A stretch of DNA of 33,689 nucleotides, taken from NCBI GenBank assembly GCA_944390005.1, contig CALXOJ010000014.1, positions 1-33,689 on the forward strand. Direction: 5' to 3'. Shown piece by piece: positions 15,326 through 22,617 of the stretch. The position numbers were made by a program, and so were the translations under genes. The notes beneath the pieces are model-generated. The model was not told the origin of the DNA, did not search any database, and saw only the letters and a program-made list of their open reading frames with translations. Each line of letters opens with the position of its first letter. Position 1 is the stretch's first letter. Source of the DNA: an uncultured Spirochaetota bacterium (GTDB lineage Bacteria > Spirochaetota > Spirochaetia > JAFGXN01).

Positions 15326-16042
15326 ATGCATAATTCGATTTTGTTCGTTGCTCCCGATTCGGAAAAAAGACAGCAGCTGTTCAAAACGTTGTGGAAAGCG
15401 GGCTTTCCTGTTCGTTGCTTTTTGAATCCGGACGATGTTTTTGATTTTGTTCGCAATGATCCTCCTGCTTTGATTTTGATTCAGAATCGTTTGCCTAAAG
15501 GAAATACGGTGCAATTTATTTCAGCGCTCAGAGAATTTTCAAATGTGCAAGTTGCCGTGCTGGTCTCAGATTTTGAAGAAAGCGAAATTTCGGCATCGCT
15601 TCAAGCCGGAGCGGATACTTTTTTACCGTGGAGTATTTCGTCGTACTTGTTCCTTGATTGGATTAAGGCTCTTTTTCGGCGCATTTCCCGTTATACGATT
15701 GACTCCGAACAAGGGAAAATTTTTTTCCGCGGTTTCGTTTTTCATGAGAAAGGGCGCTATCTGGAATATCACCAGCAAAAAATTCGGATTGCTTCCAAGG
15801 AATTCGATGTACTGCAAGTTTTGCTGAAGAATCCGGGGAAACAGTTGACGTCAAAGTATATCTATTCTCAGGTGTGGGGAGAAGTTTTCGGCGATATTTC
15901 GACTGTCGGCGTTCACATCAAACGCATCAAATTGAAGTTGGCTCGCTATGATAAGTATCCGTTTATCACCAATGTGTACAGATCCGGTTATATGTTTGAT
16001 AAAAAGTGTCTGGAATCCGTTCCCGGCGAATCAAAAAATTAA
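15326..16042 (+). CDS. OmpR-type DNA-binding regulator with degenerate (non-phosphorylatable) receiver domain
   Basis: The 238-residue product has a receiver-like domain (about 1-120) and an OmpR/PhoB winged helix (about 125-226; IASKEFDVLQVLLKNPGKQLTSKYIYSQVWG ... VGVHIKRIKLKL ... FITNVYRSGYMF). Aligned by eye to CheY, the receiver has lost its chemistry. The acidic pair is A9-P10, the phosphoacceptor Asp is Q53 (in LIQNRLPKG) and the conserved Lys is P101 (FLPWS). Only the Ser/Thr switch remains as S81. It therefore probably acts without phosphorylation, through dimerisation or a ligand. The start follows ggagagag, 8 bases after the PG0541-like gene, so it belongs to the efflux operon. No histidine kinase is nearby. 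Targets are unknown; the efflux operon or the downstream glyA leader are candidates. Confidence 0.88.
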   Translation: MHNSILFVAPDSEKRQQLFKTLWKAGFPVRCFLNPDDVFDFVRNDPPALILIQNRLPKGNTVQFISALREFSNVQVAVLVSDFEESEISASLQAGADTFLPWSISSYLFLDWIKALFRRISRYTIDSEQGKIFFRGFVFHEKGRYLEYHQQKIRIASKEFDVLQVLLKNPGKQLTSKYIYSQVWGEVFGDISTVGVHIKRIKLKLARYDKYPFITNVYRSGYMFDKKCLESVPGESKN

Positions 16043-16059
16043 CGATCCTGTCGGAAAAA

Positions 16060-16102
16060 CCCTTGTCAACGATTTGTTTTTATGTTAAATCATAGACAAG
16101 GG
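16060..16102 (+). promoter_or_regulatory. Two-part stem-loop / inverted repeat at the head of the glyA leader, overlapping a possible promoter
   Basis: The outer arms cccttgtc (16060-16067) and gacaaggg (16095-16102) are perfect complements. Inside, after an aac/ata internal loop, gattt (16071-16075) pairs with aaatc (16087-16091) around an 11-base loop. As RNA this would sequester the Shine-Dalgarno of the small leader ORF; as DNA it could be an operator. The same stretch holds a possible promoter: ttgtca (16063-16068), 16 bases, ttaaat (16085-16090). Confidence 0.6.
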
Positions 16103-16110
16103 AGGTGCTT

Positions 16111-16245
16111 ATGAAAGCTTATTCTTTTATCCTCCTTATGTCACGCCCGAAAGGGCTTTTAATAACAAGAGGCTTCGGCCTCTTCTTTTCGTATTTTCGG
16201 AGGGAGTATGTCGGTTCTGGATTACATCAAAGAGAAAGGCGCTGA
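16111..16245 (+). CDS. Putative 44-residue leader ORF upstream of and overlapping glyA
   Basis: The ATG at 16111 is preceded by a strong Shine-Dalgarno (gggaggtg) with 4-5 bases of spacing. The frame reads MKAYSFILLMSRPKGLLITR, continues through two hairpins and stops at 16245, 35 bases inside glyA in another frame. The first part is hydrophobic; the middle is simply the translation of hairpin sequence. No run of diagnostic codons (such as repeated Ser or Gly) is present, so a classical amino-acid-sensing leader is not evident. It may be a genuine leader peptide coupling translation to the downstream hairpins, or a fortuitous frame with a ribosome site. No protein family is recognised. Confidence 0.35.
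   Translation: MKAYSFILLMSRPKGLLITRGFGLFFSYFRREYVGSGLHQRERR
16131..16137 (+). promoter_or_regulatory. Anti-Shine-Dalgarno element in the glyA leader
   Basis: The sequence cctcctt is complementary to the leader ORF ribosome site (aagggagg, 16098-16105, one bulge) and also to the glyA ribosome site (ggaggg, 16199-16204). It could pair with either one, giving two mutually exclusive structures. Confidence 0.45.
16145..16160 (+). terminator. Short GNRA hairpin with T-run in the glyA leader
   Basis: The stem gccc/gggc (16145-16148, 16153-16156) closes a gaaa tetraloop and is followed by tttt. It is weak alone, but lies 10 bases before a stronger hairpin and may be part of a tandem terminator. Confidence 0.5.
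16167..16197 (+). terminator. UUCG-capped terminator-like hairpin immediately upstream of glyA
   Basis: A perfect 7-bp stem, aagaggc (16167-16173) and gcctctt (16178-16184), closes a highly stable ttcg tetraloop and is followed by the T-rich tract cttttcgtatttt. It ends two bases before the glyA ribosome site, leaving no room for a promoter between them. It can end the efflux operon, but because glyA transcription must cross it, it is best read as a conditional terminator (attenuator). Confidence 0.75.
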
Positions 16246-17716
16246 AAATGTTTCGGAGGGAATGATCGCTTATTGGGCGTCGCTGGAAAAGGTTGCGGAG
16301 ACGGCTCCGAATGTTGCGGCTTCGATCGTCAAAGAGTTGGAATCGCAGCGTTCGTATTTGAAGTTGATTGCCAGCGAAAACTTTTCGTCGCTGTCGACAC
16401 AGTTAGCAATGGGGAATCTTTTGACCGATAAATATTCCGAAGGGATTCCTTACCATCGATTTTATGCCGGATGCGATAATGTCGACGATATTGAAGCTTA
16501 CGCCGCTGAGCAGGCGTGCAAACTTTTTGGAGCCGAACACGCTTACGTTCAGCCTCACAGCGGAGCTGACGCCAACTTATGCGCTTATTGGGCTATTTTA
16601 AACGAAAAAATTCAAGTCCCGATGATGGAGCAGTTCGGAGAGACTAACCCGTCGAAGCTTTCACAGGCTGACTTCAATCGAATTCGGGAGAAGTGCGGAA
16701 ATCAGCGTTTGCTCGGATTGGATTATTATTCGGGCGGTCATCTGACGCACGGTTACCGTTCCAATGTTTCGGCGCAGATGTTTGAAGCGTATTCGTATAC
16801 GGTCAATAAAGAAACCGGTCTGCTTGATTACGATGAAATCGAACGGCAGGCAGAAGAAATTAAGCCGTTGATTCTGCTGGCAGGCTATTCGGCTTATCCG
16901 CGTCTCATTAATTTCAAACGGATGAAAGAGATTGCCGATAAGGTCGGCGCGGTGTTTATGGTGGATATGGCCCATTTTGCCGGTTTGGTTGCCGGCGGCG
17001 TTTTGACCGGCGAATACAATCCGGTCGCTTACGCCGATGTTGTGACGACGACAACACACAAGACATTGAGAGGTCCGCGCGGCGGGTTGGTTCTGTGTAA
17101 GAAAGAGTTTGCCGATTCCGTTGACAAAGGATGCCCGCTTGTCATCGGCGGACCGCTCCCGCATGTCATGGCAGCAAAAGCGGTTGCTTTTACCGAGGCC
17201 AATCGCCCGGAATATAAAAAATACGCTGCCGACATTGTGAAAAACTGCCGGACGATGGCGCAGGCGTGCATGGATTTGGGAATGAAAATCGCTACCGGAG
17301 GAACAGATAATCACCTGTTTTTAATCGACGTCACCGGATTTGGTTTGAACGGCCGACAGGCGGAGAGCGTTTTGCGCGAGTGCGGGATTACCCTTAACCG
17401 CAATGCGCTTCCGTTTGACCCGAACGGACCGTGGTATACCAGCGGTCTGAGAATCGGAACGGCCGCTGTCACGACATTGGGAATGGGCGAGGCTGAAATG
17501 AAAGAAATTGCTTCCGTTATTTGCTTCGTACTGTCGCAGACGAAGCCGACGGAGATTAAAACCGGAGAGAAAGCGGGAACTCTTAGCAAGTCCAAGTATG
17601 AAATTCCGGCTGAAGCAGCAAAAGAGGCCAAAGAGCGGGTGCAGAGTCTTTTGCACCGTTTCCCCGTTTATCCCGAATTGGATTTAGAAGCGTTAAAAAA
17701 ACGGTTTATCGGTTGA
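16208..17716 (+). CDS. glyA: Serine hydroxymethyltransferase, long spirochaete/chlamydia-type
   Basis: This PLP enzyme interconverts serine and glycine while loading tetrahydrofolate with a one-carbon unit, feeding purine, thymidylate and methionine synthesis in the cytosol. The PLP-lysine motif TTTTHKTLRGPRGG gives K285, and MVDMAHFAGLVAGG (251-264) contains the PLP-binding Asp. The protein has 502 residues, compared with about 415-430 in E. coli. Extra sequence lies near residues 128-175 (after ANLCAYWAIL, up to LGLDYYSGGHLTHG), and the N-terminus is extended, as in Treponema and Chlamydia SHMTs. The ATG at 16208 follows ggagggagt at good spacing. The gene stands behind a structured leader and is followed by a terminator; the promoter for the next operon overlaps its stop codon. 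Confidence 0.97.
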   Translation: MSVLDYIKEKGAENVSEGMIAYWASLEKVAETAPNVAASIVKELESQRSYLKLIASENFSSLSTQLAMGNLLTDKYSEGIPYHRFYAGCDNVDDIEAYAAEQACKLFGAEHAYVQPHSGADANLCAYWAILNEKIQVPMMEQFGETNPSKLSQADFNRIREKCGNQRLLGLDYYSGGHLTHGYRSNVSAQMFEAYSYTVNKETGLLDYDEIERQAEEIKPLILLAGYSAYPRLINFKRMKEIADKVGAVFMVDMAHFAGLVAGGVLTGEYNPVAYADVVTTTTHKTLRGPRGGLVLCKKEFADSVDKGCPLVIGGPLPHVMAAKAVAFTEANRPEYKKYAADIVKNCRTMAQACMDLGMKIATGGTDNHLFLIDVTGFGLNGRQAESVLRECGITLNRNALPFDPNGPWYTSGLRIGTAAVTTLGMGEAEMKEIASVICFVLSQTKPTEIKTGEKAGTLSKSKYEIPAEAAKEAKERVQSLLHRFPVYPELDLEALKKRFIG

Positions 17717-17741
17717 CTGTTTTTCCGTTTTATGGTATAAA
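17713..17741 (+). promoter_or_regulatory. Consensus-like extended -10 promoter for the rimP-nusA-infB operon
   Basis: -35 ttgact (17713-17718), exactly 17 bases of spacer, -10 tataaa (17736-17741), with an extended -10 tgg at 17733-17735. The -35 contains the glyA stop codon (17714-17716). The predicted start is about 17748. This is the best promoter match in the window. Confidence 0.85.
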
Positions 17742-17757
17742 ATTACCGGAATCTTTG

Positions 17758-17789
17758 AAAAAAGAAGTCGTTTTTCGACTTCTTTTTTT
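17758..17789 (+). terminator. Strong terminator hairpin just downstream of the rimP promoter (glyA terminator / operon attenuator)
   Basis: The left arm aaaagaagtcg (17760-17770) and right arm cgacttctttt (17776-17786) pair perfectly around a 5-T loop; flanking A and T bases allow about 13 pairs, followed by a T-run to 17789. It lies after glyA but also about ten bases after the predicted start of the rimP operon promoter, so operon transcripts must read through it. Confidence 0.9.
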
Positions 17790-17805
17790 GTATCGAGAGG
17801 TTGTT

Positions 17806-18249
17806 TTGAATAAAAATGCGGTTGACGGAGAGTCGGAAGCGGTTATACGATCCGTTTGCGAGGCTCTTGGGTTGACATTCGTAGAAGCGGCAATGCGGAA
17901 AAGCGGAAAAACGATGGATTTTTCTGTTGTCATTCACAAAAAAGACGGTGTATCAACTGATGACTGTGCCCGATTGCATCATGCACTTTTTTTAAAACTC
18001 CAGACACTTTTTCAAAAAGAAATCGGTTTGGAAATTTCTTCTCCTGGGTTGGATCGGACACTGAAAAGTGAAGAGGAGTTCCGGATTTTTGTCGGATCTC
18101 CTCTTCGATGGCTCGAAAAAGGAGCTGCGGATTACCGAAGCGGAATCATTCAAAACGCCGATGAAAGGGTTGTTGTAGTCAGAACGGAGACCGGTGAAGA
18201 AGAAACGGTTTGCGTTGATAATATTTTAAAAGCGAAATTGAACGGATAG
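17806..18249 (+). CDS. rimP: Ribosome maturation factor RimP
   Basis: RimP assists 30S subunit maturation. The product has 147 residues, the family length, starting (M)NKNAVDGESEAVIRSV. Characteristic features are the two-domain layout, the GLTFVEAAMRKSGKTMDFSVVI strand pair with DDCARLHHAL (the D-D-C-x-x-x-x-x family motif), and LEISSPGLDRTLKSEEEF, the highly conserved E-V/I-S-S-P-G-x-x-R-x-L segment. The TTG at 17806 is chosen because gagagg lies five bases upstream and it matches the family N-terminus. An earlier in-frame TTG at 17713 would translate the promoter and terminator. It is the first gene of the 14-gene operon, always located before nusA in related genomes. It lies nine bases before nusA. 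Confidence 0.92.
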   Translation: MNKNAVDGESEAVIRSVCEALGLTFVEAAMRKSGKTMDFSVVIHKKDGVSTDDCARLHHALFLKLQTLFQKEIGLEISSPGLDRTLKSEEEFRIFVGSPLRWLEKGAADYRSGIIQNADERVVVVRTETGEEETVCVDNILKAKLNG

Positions 18250-18258
18250 GAGAGAAGG

Positions 18259-19728
18259 ATGGCTCAGAAATTTGGAGAGGTTCTCCGCGATTTGGTAAAA
18301 GAGATGGGCATTTCGGAGGATTTAATTAAAAAGGTAACCGAAGAGGTTTTATTGACGGCATATAAGAAAAATTACGGTACCGTCGATAATGCCGAAGTCC
18401 GTTTCAATGAAGAGGAGGAGGGTTGGGTTCCGACTTTATACTCCCAAAAAAGAGTTGTTGATGATGTTTATGAAGAAGTAAAAGAAATCGAATTGGCGGA
18501 TGCGAAGAAGCTTGAACCGGAAAGCGAAATCGGCGATACGCTGCTTATTGAAGTGGATCCTATCCGCGATTTTGATTATTCCGCTATTCAAGCGGCACAA
18601 CAAAAAATGAAACAGTTGATTCGGGATATTCAAAAAGATTCTCTCTATTCGGAATTTAAGCAAAAAGAAGGTCAGTTGGTTTTCGGATATGCTCAGCGGG
18701 AAAAAAACGGGAATATTTTTATTGATTTGGGACGTACCGAAGGCGTTCTTCCGAAAAAATTTCAATCCCCGCGGGAAATTTATAAGTTGAATGAACGGTT
18801 AAAGTGTTATGTTTATGAAGTTTCCAAAAACGGACCTCATGTCTCAATTACTCTTTCCCGGACTCATTCGGAGTTTGTCAGACGGCTTTTTGAAAACGAA
18901 GTTCCGGAGTTGGCGGACGGCAGTATCGAGATCAAAAATATTGTCCGCGATGCCGGATTCAGAACTAAAATGGCTGTTTCGACAAGACGCAGCGACATCG
19001 ATCCGGTCGGTTCCTGTGTCGGTGTAAAGGGAAGCCGTATTCAAAGCGTCATTGCGGAATTGGAAGGTGAACGCATCGATGTTGTCCGCTATGATCACGA
19101 TCCGAAAAAGTATATTGCGGCCGCTTTGAGTCCGGCGGTGCCTGAAGCGGTGTATATTTTAGATGAAGTTGCCAAAACGGCTTTGGCGATTGTAAAAGAG
19201 TCGCAGCTCTCCCTGGCCATCGGCAAGCAAGGTCAGAATGTTCGATTGGCAAATCGATTGGTCGATTGGAATATTGACGTCAAGACGGAAGAACAGTTCG
19301 CTGAAATGGAACATTCCCCCGAATTGAAAGAGGTTGTTGAAAAACTCTTCAATCAAGCGGATGAAGTTCAAAATATTCGAGAGCTGAGCGATATTCCTTT
19401 GCGAATTGCCGATATCTTTGCTTCTCACGGAATCGAACGAATCGAAGATCTGATTAGCTTGACAGAAGAATCAAGATCTAAAATTTCCGAATTGACTTCT
19501 GCTGATTGGGACTTGGTAAATAAAGTTTTGACTGAATCTGTTGATATTGTTGAGGATGAGGAGGTGGATTCTCGCTCATTTGAAAAAGAAACAGAAAATA
19601 ATCAAGAAGAAATAGAAGAGATTGAAATTTATGAATGCCCCGAATGCGGTCATGAGATTACGGTCGATATGACGGTTTGTCCGAATTGCGGTGTTGGTTT
19701 GAGTTTTGAATACGAGGAAGAAGAGTAA
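18259..19728 (+). CDS. nusA: Transcription termination/antitermination factor NusA with C-terminal zinc ribbon
   Basis: NusA binds RNA polymerase and controls pausing, intrinsic termination and antitermination. The 489-residue product has an N-terminal polymerase-binding domain (1-125), an S1 domain (about 133-200; QLVFGYAQREKNGNIFIDLGR), KH1 (about 235-285; VGVKGSRIQSVIAELEGERI) and KH2 (about 305-350; AIGKQGQNVRLANRLVDW). A helix-hairpin-helix-like region (about 375-430; IADIFASHGIERIEDLISL) follows. After an acidic linker the protein ends in a zinc-ribbon signature C460xxC463 ... C474xxC477 (ECPECG, VCPNCG), which the well-studied NusA proteins lack. The start follows aggagagaagg. The gene sits between rimP and infB, as in most bacteria, and may regulate the operon through the leader hairpin. 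Confidence 0.96.
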   Translation: MAQKFGEVLRDLVKEMGISEDLIKKVTEEVLLTAYKKNYGTVDNAEVRFNEEEEGWVPTLYSQKRVVDDVYEEVKEIELADAKKLEPESEIGDTLLIEVDPIRDFDYSAIQAAQQKMKQLIRDIQKDSLYSEFKQKEGQLVFGYAQREKNGNIFIDLGRTEGVLPKKFQSPREIYKLNERLKCYVYEVSKNGPHVSITLSRTHSEFVRRLFENEVPELADGSIEIKNIVRDAGFRTKMAVSTRRSDIDPVGSCVGVKGSRIQSVIAELEGERIDVVRYDHDPKKYIAAALSPAVPEAVYILDEVAKTALAIVKESQLSLAIGKQGQNVRLANRLVDWNIDVKTEEQFAEMEHSPELKEVVEKLFNQADEVQNIRELSDIPLRIADIFASHGIERIEDLISLTEESRSKISELTSADWDLVNKVLTESVDIVEDEEVDSRSFEKETENNQEEIEEIEIYECPECGHEITVDMTVCPNCGVGLSFEYEEEE

Positions 19729-19744
19729 AAGAATCGAGAGAGAT

Positions 19745-22252
19745 ATGGAAGAAGAGAATAAAAAGAAAACATTGCTGGTAAAAGGGAGTCCATCCGAAGA
19801 AAAACCCGCGGGTGAAGAGAAAGCGACTGTTATAGCTAGGAAAAAAGTGCTTAGAGTCGTCGCTAAAAAAGAAACCGGAACCGGGGATGCGGCTCTTTCA
19901 GGGGGTGTGCAGCGGAAATCCGATTCAGAAGAGATAAAAACGAAGCTGCCGGAACGAAAAGAGGGTGAAGCTGCAGCGGAATCGATTCCGCCCGAGCAGA
20001 AAGAAGGAAAAACATCCGCTAATCTTTCTCCTGTAAAAACCGTTGAGCCTCGTCCGAAAACCAACCCCGATTATTTCGGTTTTGGTCCGAATCGCAACTT
20101 TGACCGCAGTTCACAAGATACGAGAAACGGATTTAACCGCGGCGGTCGCACCGATTCCCGTTTCGGAGATGGTCGCCAGGGCGGTTTCACCCGTCAGGGC
20201 GGAAACGGCCGTGCTGCTTCGCCGAACGGCGGCCGTTTTCCCGATCGGTCGGGAGCGCCTCGCCCCGGATTCAACAACCGTCCTGCCGGCACCGGCAGAC
20301 CGTTTGGAGGCAACTATGGACCGTCGCGGCCGAGTTCTCCTGCCGCCTCTTTGCCGCAGAAAAAGGTTAAAAAATTCTACGCCAAAGGCAAAAAAGAGGA
20401 AGAGCGGCGCGAACAGGAAGAAATTCTTTTCAGCTTAAAGAAAAAAGAGAGCGTCAAAACCAATTCCGTTCCGAAAGAGATTAACATTTTGGATGTGATT
20501 ACGGTCTCCGAACTGGCTAAGAAGATGAATTTGAAAGCGTCGGACCTGATTGCCAAATTGATGGCGATGGGAATGATGTGCACCATCAACGATCAGCTCG
20601 ATGCGGATACGGCTTCCATTTTGGCAGACGAATTCGGCTGTAAAGTTAATGTTGTTTCGCTTTACGATGAAACTGTGATCGAATCGCAGGTCATCGACGA
20701 GGAAGATCTTGAATCGCGTCCGCCAATTGTCACAGTAATGGGACACGTTGATCACGGTAAAACCAGGTTGTTGGATGTTATTCGCGAATCAAATAAAATT
20801 GATACGGAAGCGGGCGGGATTACGCAGCACATCGGTGCCTACAAGGTGACGGTTCCGACTGGGCAGGAAATTGTTTTCCTCGATACACCGGGACACGAGG
20901 CGTTTACCTTGATGCGGGCGCGCGGAGCGCAGATTACCGATATTGTTGTCTTGGTTGTCGCTGCCAATGACGGAGTGATGCCGCAAACTGTCGAAGCCGT
21001 CAATCATGCGAAGGCGGCCGACGTTCCGATTATCGTCGCCGTGAACAAAATCGATTTGGCGGACGCCAATCCGGACCGTGTCAAGCAGCAGCTCTCCGAG
21101 CTCGGACTGGTTCCCGAAGAGTGGGGCGGAGATACGATTTTCTGCGAAATTTCGGCATTGAAAAAGACGGGAATCGATGATCTGCTTGAAAATATTCTTC
21201 TGCTGGCGGAAGTGTTGGATTTAAAGGCAAGCCGCCGCTGTCGGGCGGAGGGCACCGTTCTGGAAACGCGCGTTGACAATGGCCGCGGAATCATTTCGAC
21301 GGTTATTATCCGTCAGGGAATTCTGAAAAACGGCGATCCGTTTGTGGCGGGCGTTTATTCCGGCAAGGTTCGGGCGATGTTTAATGATCTCGGACAGAAA
21401 ATCAAGGAAGCGCCGCCGTCTACTCCCGTCGAAATCATCGGTTTTGATGGAATTCCCGACGCCGGAGTGCCGTTTACGGTTACCGAATCGGAAAAAGAGG
21501 CGAAGAATATCGCTCAAAAACGACAGGAATTGGAAAAAGCGGTTGAGTCGAAAAATCTGAAAAAGATCACTCTCGACAATCTTTACAATACTTACAAAGA
21601 AGGCAGCCTCCCCGAACTGAAGGTGATTATCAAAGGCGATGTTCAGGGCTCCGTCGAGGCAATTCGGGCGGCTTTGGAGAAGTTAAGCAACGATGAAATC
21701 CGTCTGAATGTAATTCATACCGGCGTCGGCGCTATTGTCGAAAACGATGTCAACTTGGCAACTGCTTCCAACGCTATCATTATCGGATTTCATGTGCGGC
21801 CGATTCCGAAAGCGGCGGCTTTGGCGGAAGAAAAGAAGGTCGAAATCCGGAAATACAGCATCATTTACGACGTTGTCGAGGATATCGAGTTGGCGTTGGA
21901 AGGTATGCTGAGCCCCGAATATGAAGAACGGGCATTGGGAACGCTGGAGGTTCGAGATACCTTCCGGGTGCCGAAGATTGGAATCATTGCCGGCTGTCAC
22001 GTAACGTCGGGTGTTGTCAAGCGCAACGGACGCGTCAGAGTGTTCCGCGACAATGTCGAAATTTACTCCGGAAAAATCGCCTCTTTGAAACATTTTAAAG
22101 ACGATGTCAAAGAGATGAAAGAAGGGTTCGACTGCGGTCTCGGTATCGAGAATTGTCAGGATATTCGGGTCGGCGACATCATCGAAGCGTTTGAAACCGT
22201 CGAAGTTAAACGCCGTTTGAAACCTTCTTCCGAAAAAGGAAAGAACACATGA
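19745..22252 (+). CDS. infB: Translation initiation factor IF-2
   Basis: IF-2 is the GTPase that places initiator fMet-tRNA on the 30S subunit and promotes subunit joining. The product has 835 residues. The GTPase motifs are G1 GHVDHGKT (333-340), G3 DTPGHE (from 380) and G4 NKID (434-437), followed by domain II ([18 protein letters not shown]), domain III and the fMet-tRNA-binding C-terminal domain ([23 protein letters not shown]). Residues 1-115 are Lys/Glu-rich, and about 115-215 are an Arg/Gly/Asn/Pro-rich low-complexity segment with RGG-like patches (FNRGGR, RQGGF). An IF2-N module ([27 protein letters not shown]) comes before the G domain. The ATG at 19745 follows gagagag. An in-frame ATG at 19706 lies inside nusA and lacks a ribosome site. 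The stop overlaps rbfA (atga). Confidence 0.97.
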   Translation: MEEENKKKTLLVKGSPSEEKPAGEEKATVIARKKVLRVVAKKETGTGDAALSGGVQRKSDSEEIKTKLPERKEGEAAAESIPPEQKEGKTSANLSPVKTVEPRPKTNPDYFGFGPNRNFDRSSQDTRNGFNRGGRTDSRFGDGRQGGFTRQGGNGRAASPNGGRFPDRSGAPRPGFNNRPAGTGRPFGGNYGPSRPSSPAASLPQKKVKKFYAKGKKEEERREQEEILFSLKKKESVKTNSVPKEINILDVITVSELAKKMNLKASDLIAKLMAMGMMCTINDQLDADTASILADEFGCKVNVVSLYDETVIESQVIDEEDLESRPPIVTVMGHVDHGKTRLLDVIRESNKIDTEAGGITQHIGAYKVTVPTGQEIVFLDTPGHEAFTLMRARGAQITDIVVLVVAANDGVMPQTVEAVNHAKAADVPIIVAVNKIDLADANPDRVKQQLSELGLVPEEWGGDTIFCEISALKKTGIDDLLENILLLAEVLDLKASRRCRAEGTVLETRVDNGRGIISTVIIRQGILKNGDPFVAGVYSGKVRAMFNDLGQKIKEAPPSTPVEIIGFDGIPDAGVPFTVTESEKEAKNIAQKRQELEKAVESKNLKKITLDNLYNTYKEGSLPELKVIIKGDVQGSVEAIRAALEKLSNDEIRLNVIHTGVGAIVENDVNLATASNAIIIGFHVRPIPKAAALAEEKKVEIRKYSIIYDVVEDIELALEGMLSPEYEERALGTLEVRDTFRVPKIGIIAGCHVTSGVVKRNGRVRVFRDNVEIYSGKIASLKHFKDDVKEMKEGFDCGLGIENCQDIRVGDIIEAFETVEVKRRLKPSSEKGKNT

Positions 22253-22617
22253 GCTCGCGGCGTCCCGAACGGGTGGAATCGCTGATCGGAGAAATTGTCG
22301 GTTCGCTTTTGGTCTCCGGAAAACTGAAAGATCACCGAATTTCTCCGTTTGCGACCGTTACTTGCGTGAAAGTTTCCTCCGACTTTGCGTATGCGAAAAT
22401 CGGTATCAGCTGTTTTGACGGCGCGGCGAAGGCAAAAAAAAGCGTTGTCGGTCTGAATTCCGCAAAAGGAATCATTCAGAGAGAATTGGCTCAAAAGATG
22501 AGGCTAAGAAACACTCCGGTTTTGACGTTTTTTGCCGATTCATCGCTGGAAGAGGGCTACCTTATTAATAAAAAAATCGAGGAACTGTTGATTGAATCGC
22601 CTGTTTCTGATAAATAA
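22249..22617 (+). CDS. rbfA: 30S ribosome-binding factor RbfA
   Basis: RbfA is a small KH-type protein needed for late 30S maturation and cold adaptation. The 122-residue product has the family pattern: R-x-x-R-V-x-x-x-I near the start (RRPERVESLIGEIVGSLL), ISPFATVTCVKVSSDFAYAKIGIS (the conserved V-x-V-S-x-D-x-x-x-A-x-V-Y segment) and the C-terminal RELAQKMRLRNTPVLTFFADSSLEEG, matching I-x-x-x-L-R-x-P-x-L-x-F-x-x-D-x-S-x-E-x-G. The start overlaps the infB stop by four bases (atga), and its end overlaps truB by 26 bases, so all three are probably translationally coupled. Confidence 0.96.
   Translation: MSSRRPERVESLIGEIVGSLLVSGKLKDHRISPFATVTCVKVSSDFAYAKIGISCFDGAAKAKKSVVGLNSAKGIIQRELAQKMRLRNTPVLTFFADSSLEEGYLINKKIEELLIESPVSDK

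Noticed and set aside
16043-16207. Known riboswitch (ZTP, glycine or tetrahydrofolate class) before glyA
   Set aside because: The conserved core sequences I know for these classes are not present; the region is better described as an unassigned structured leader.
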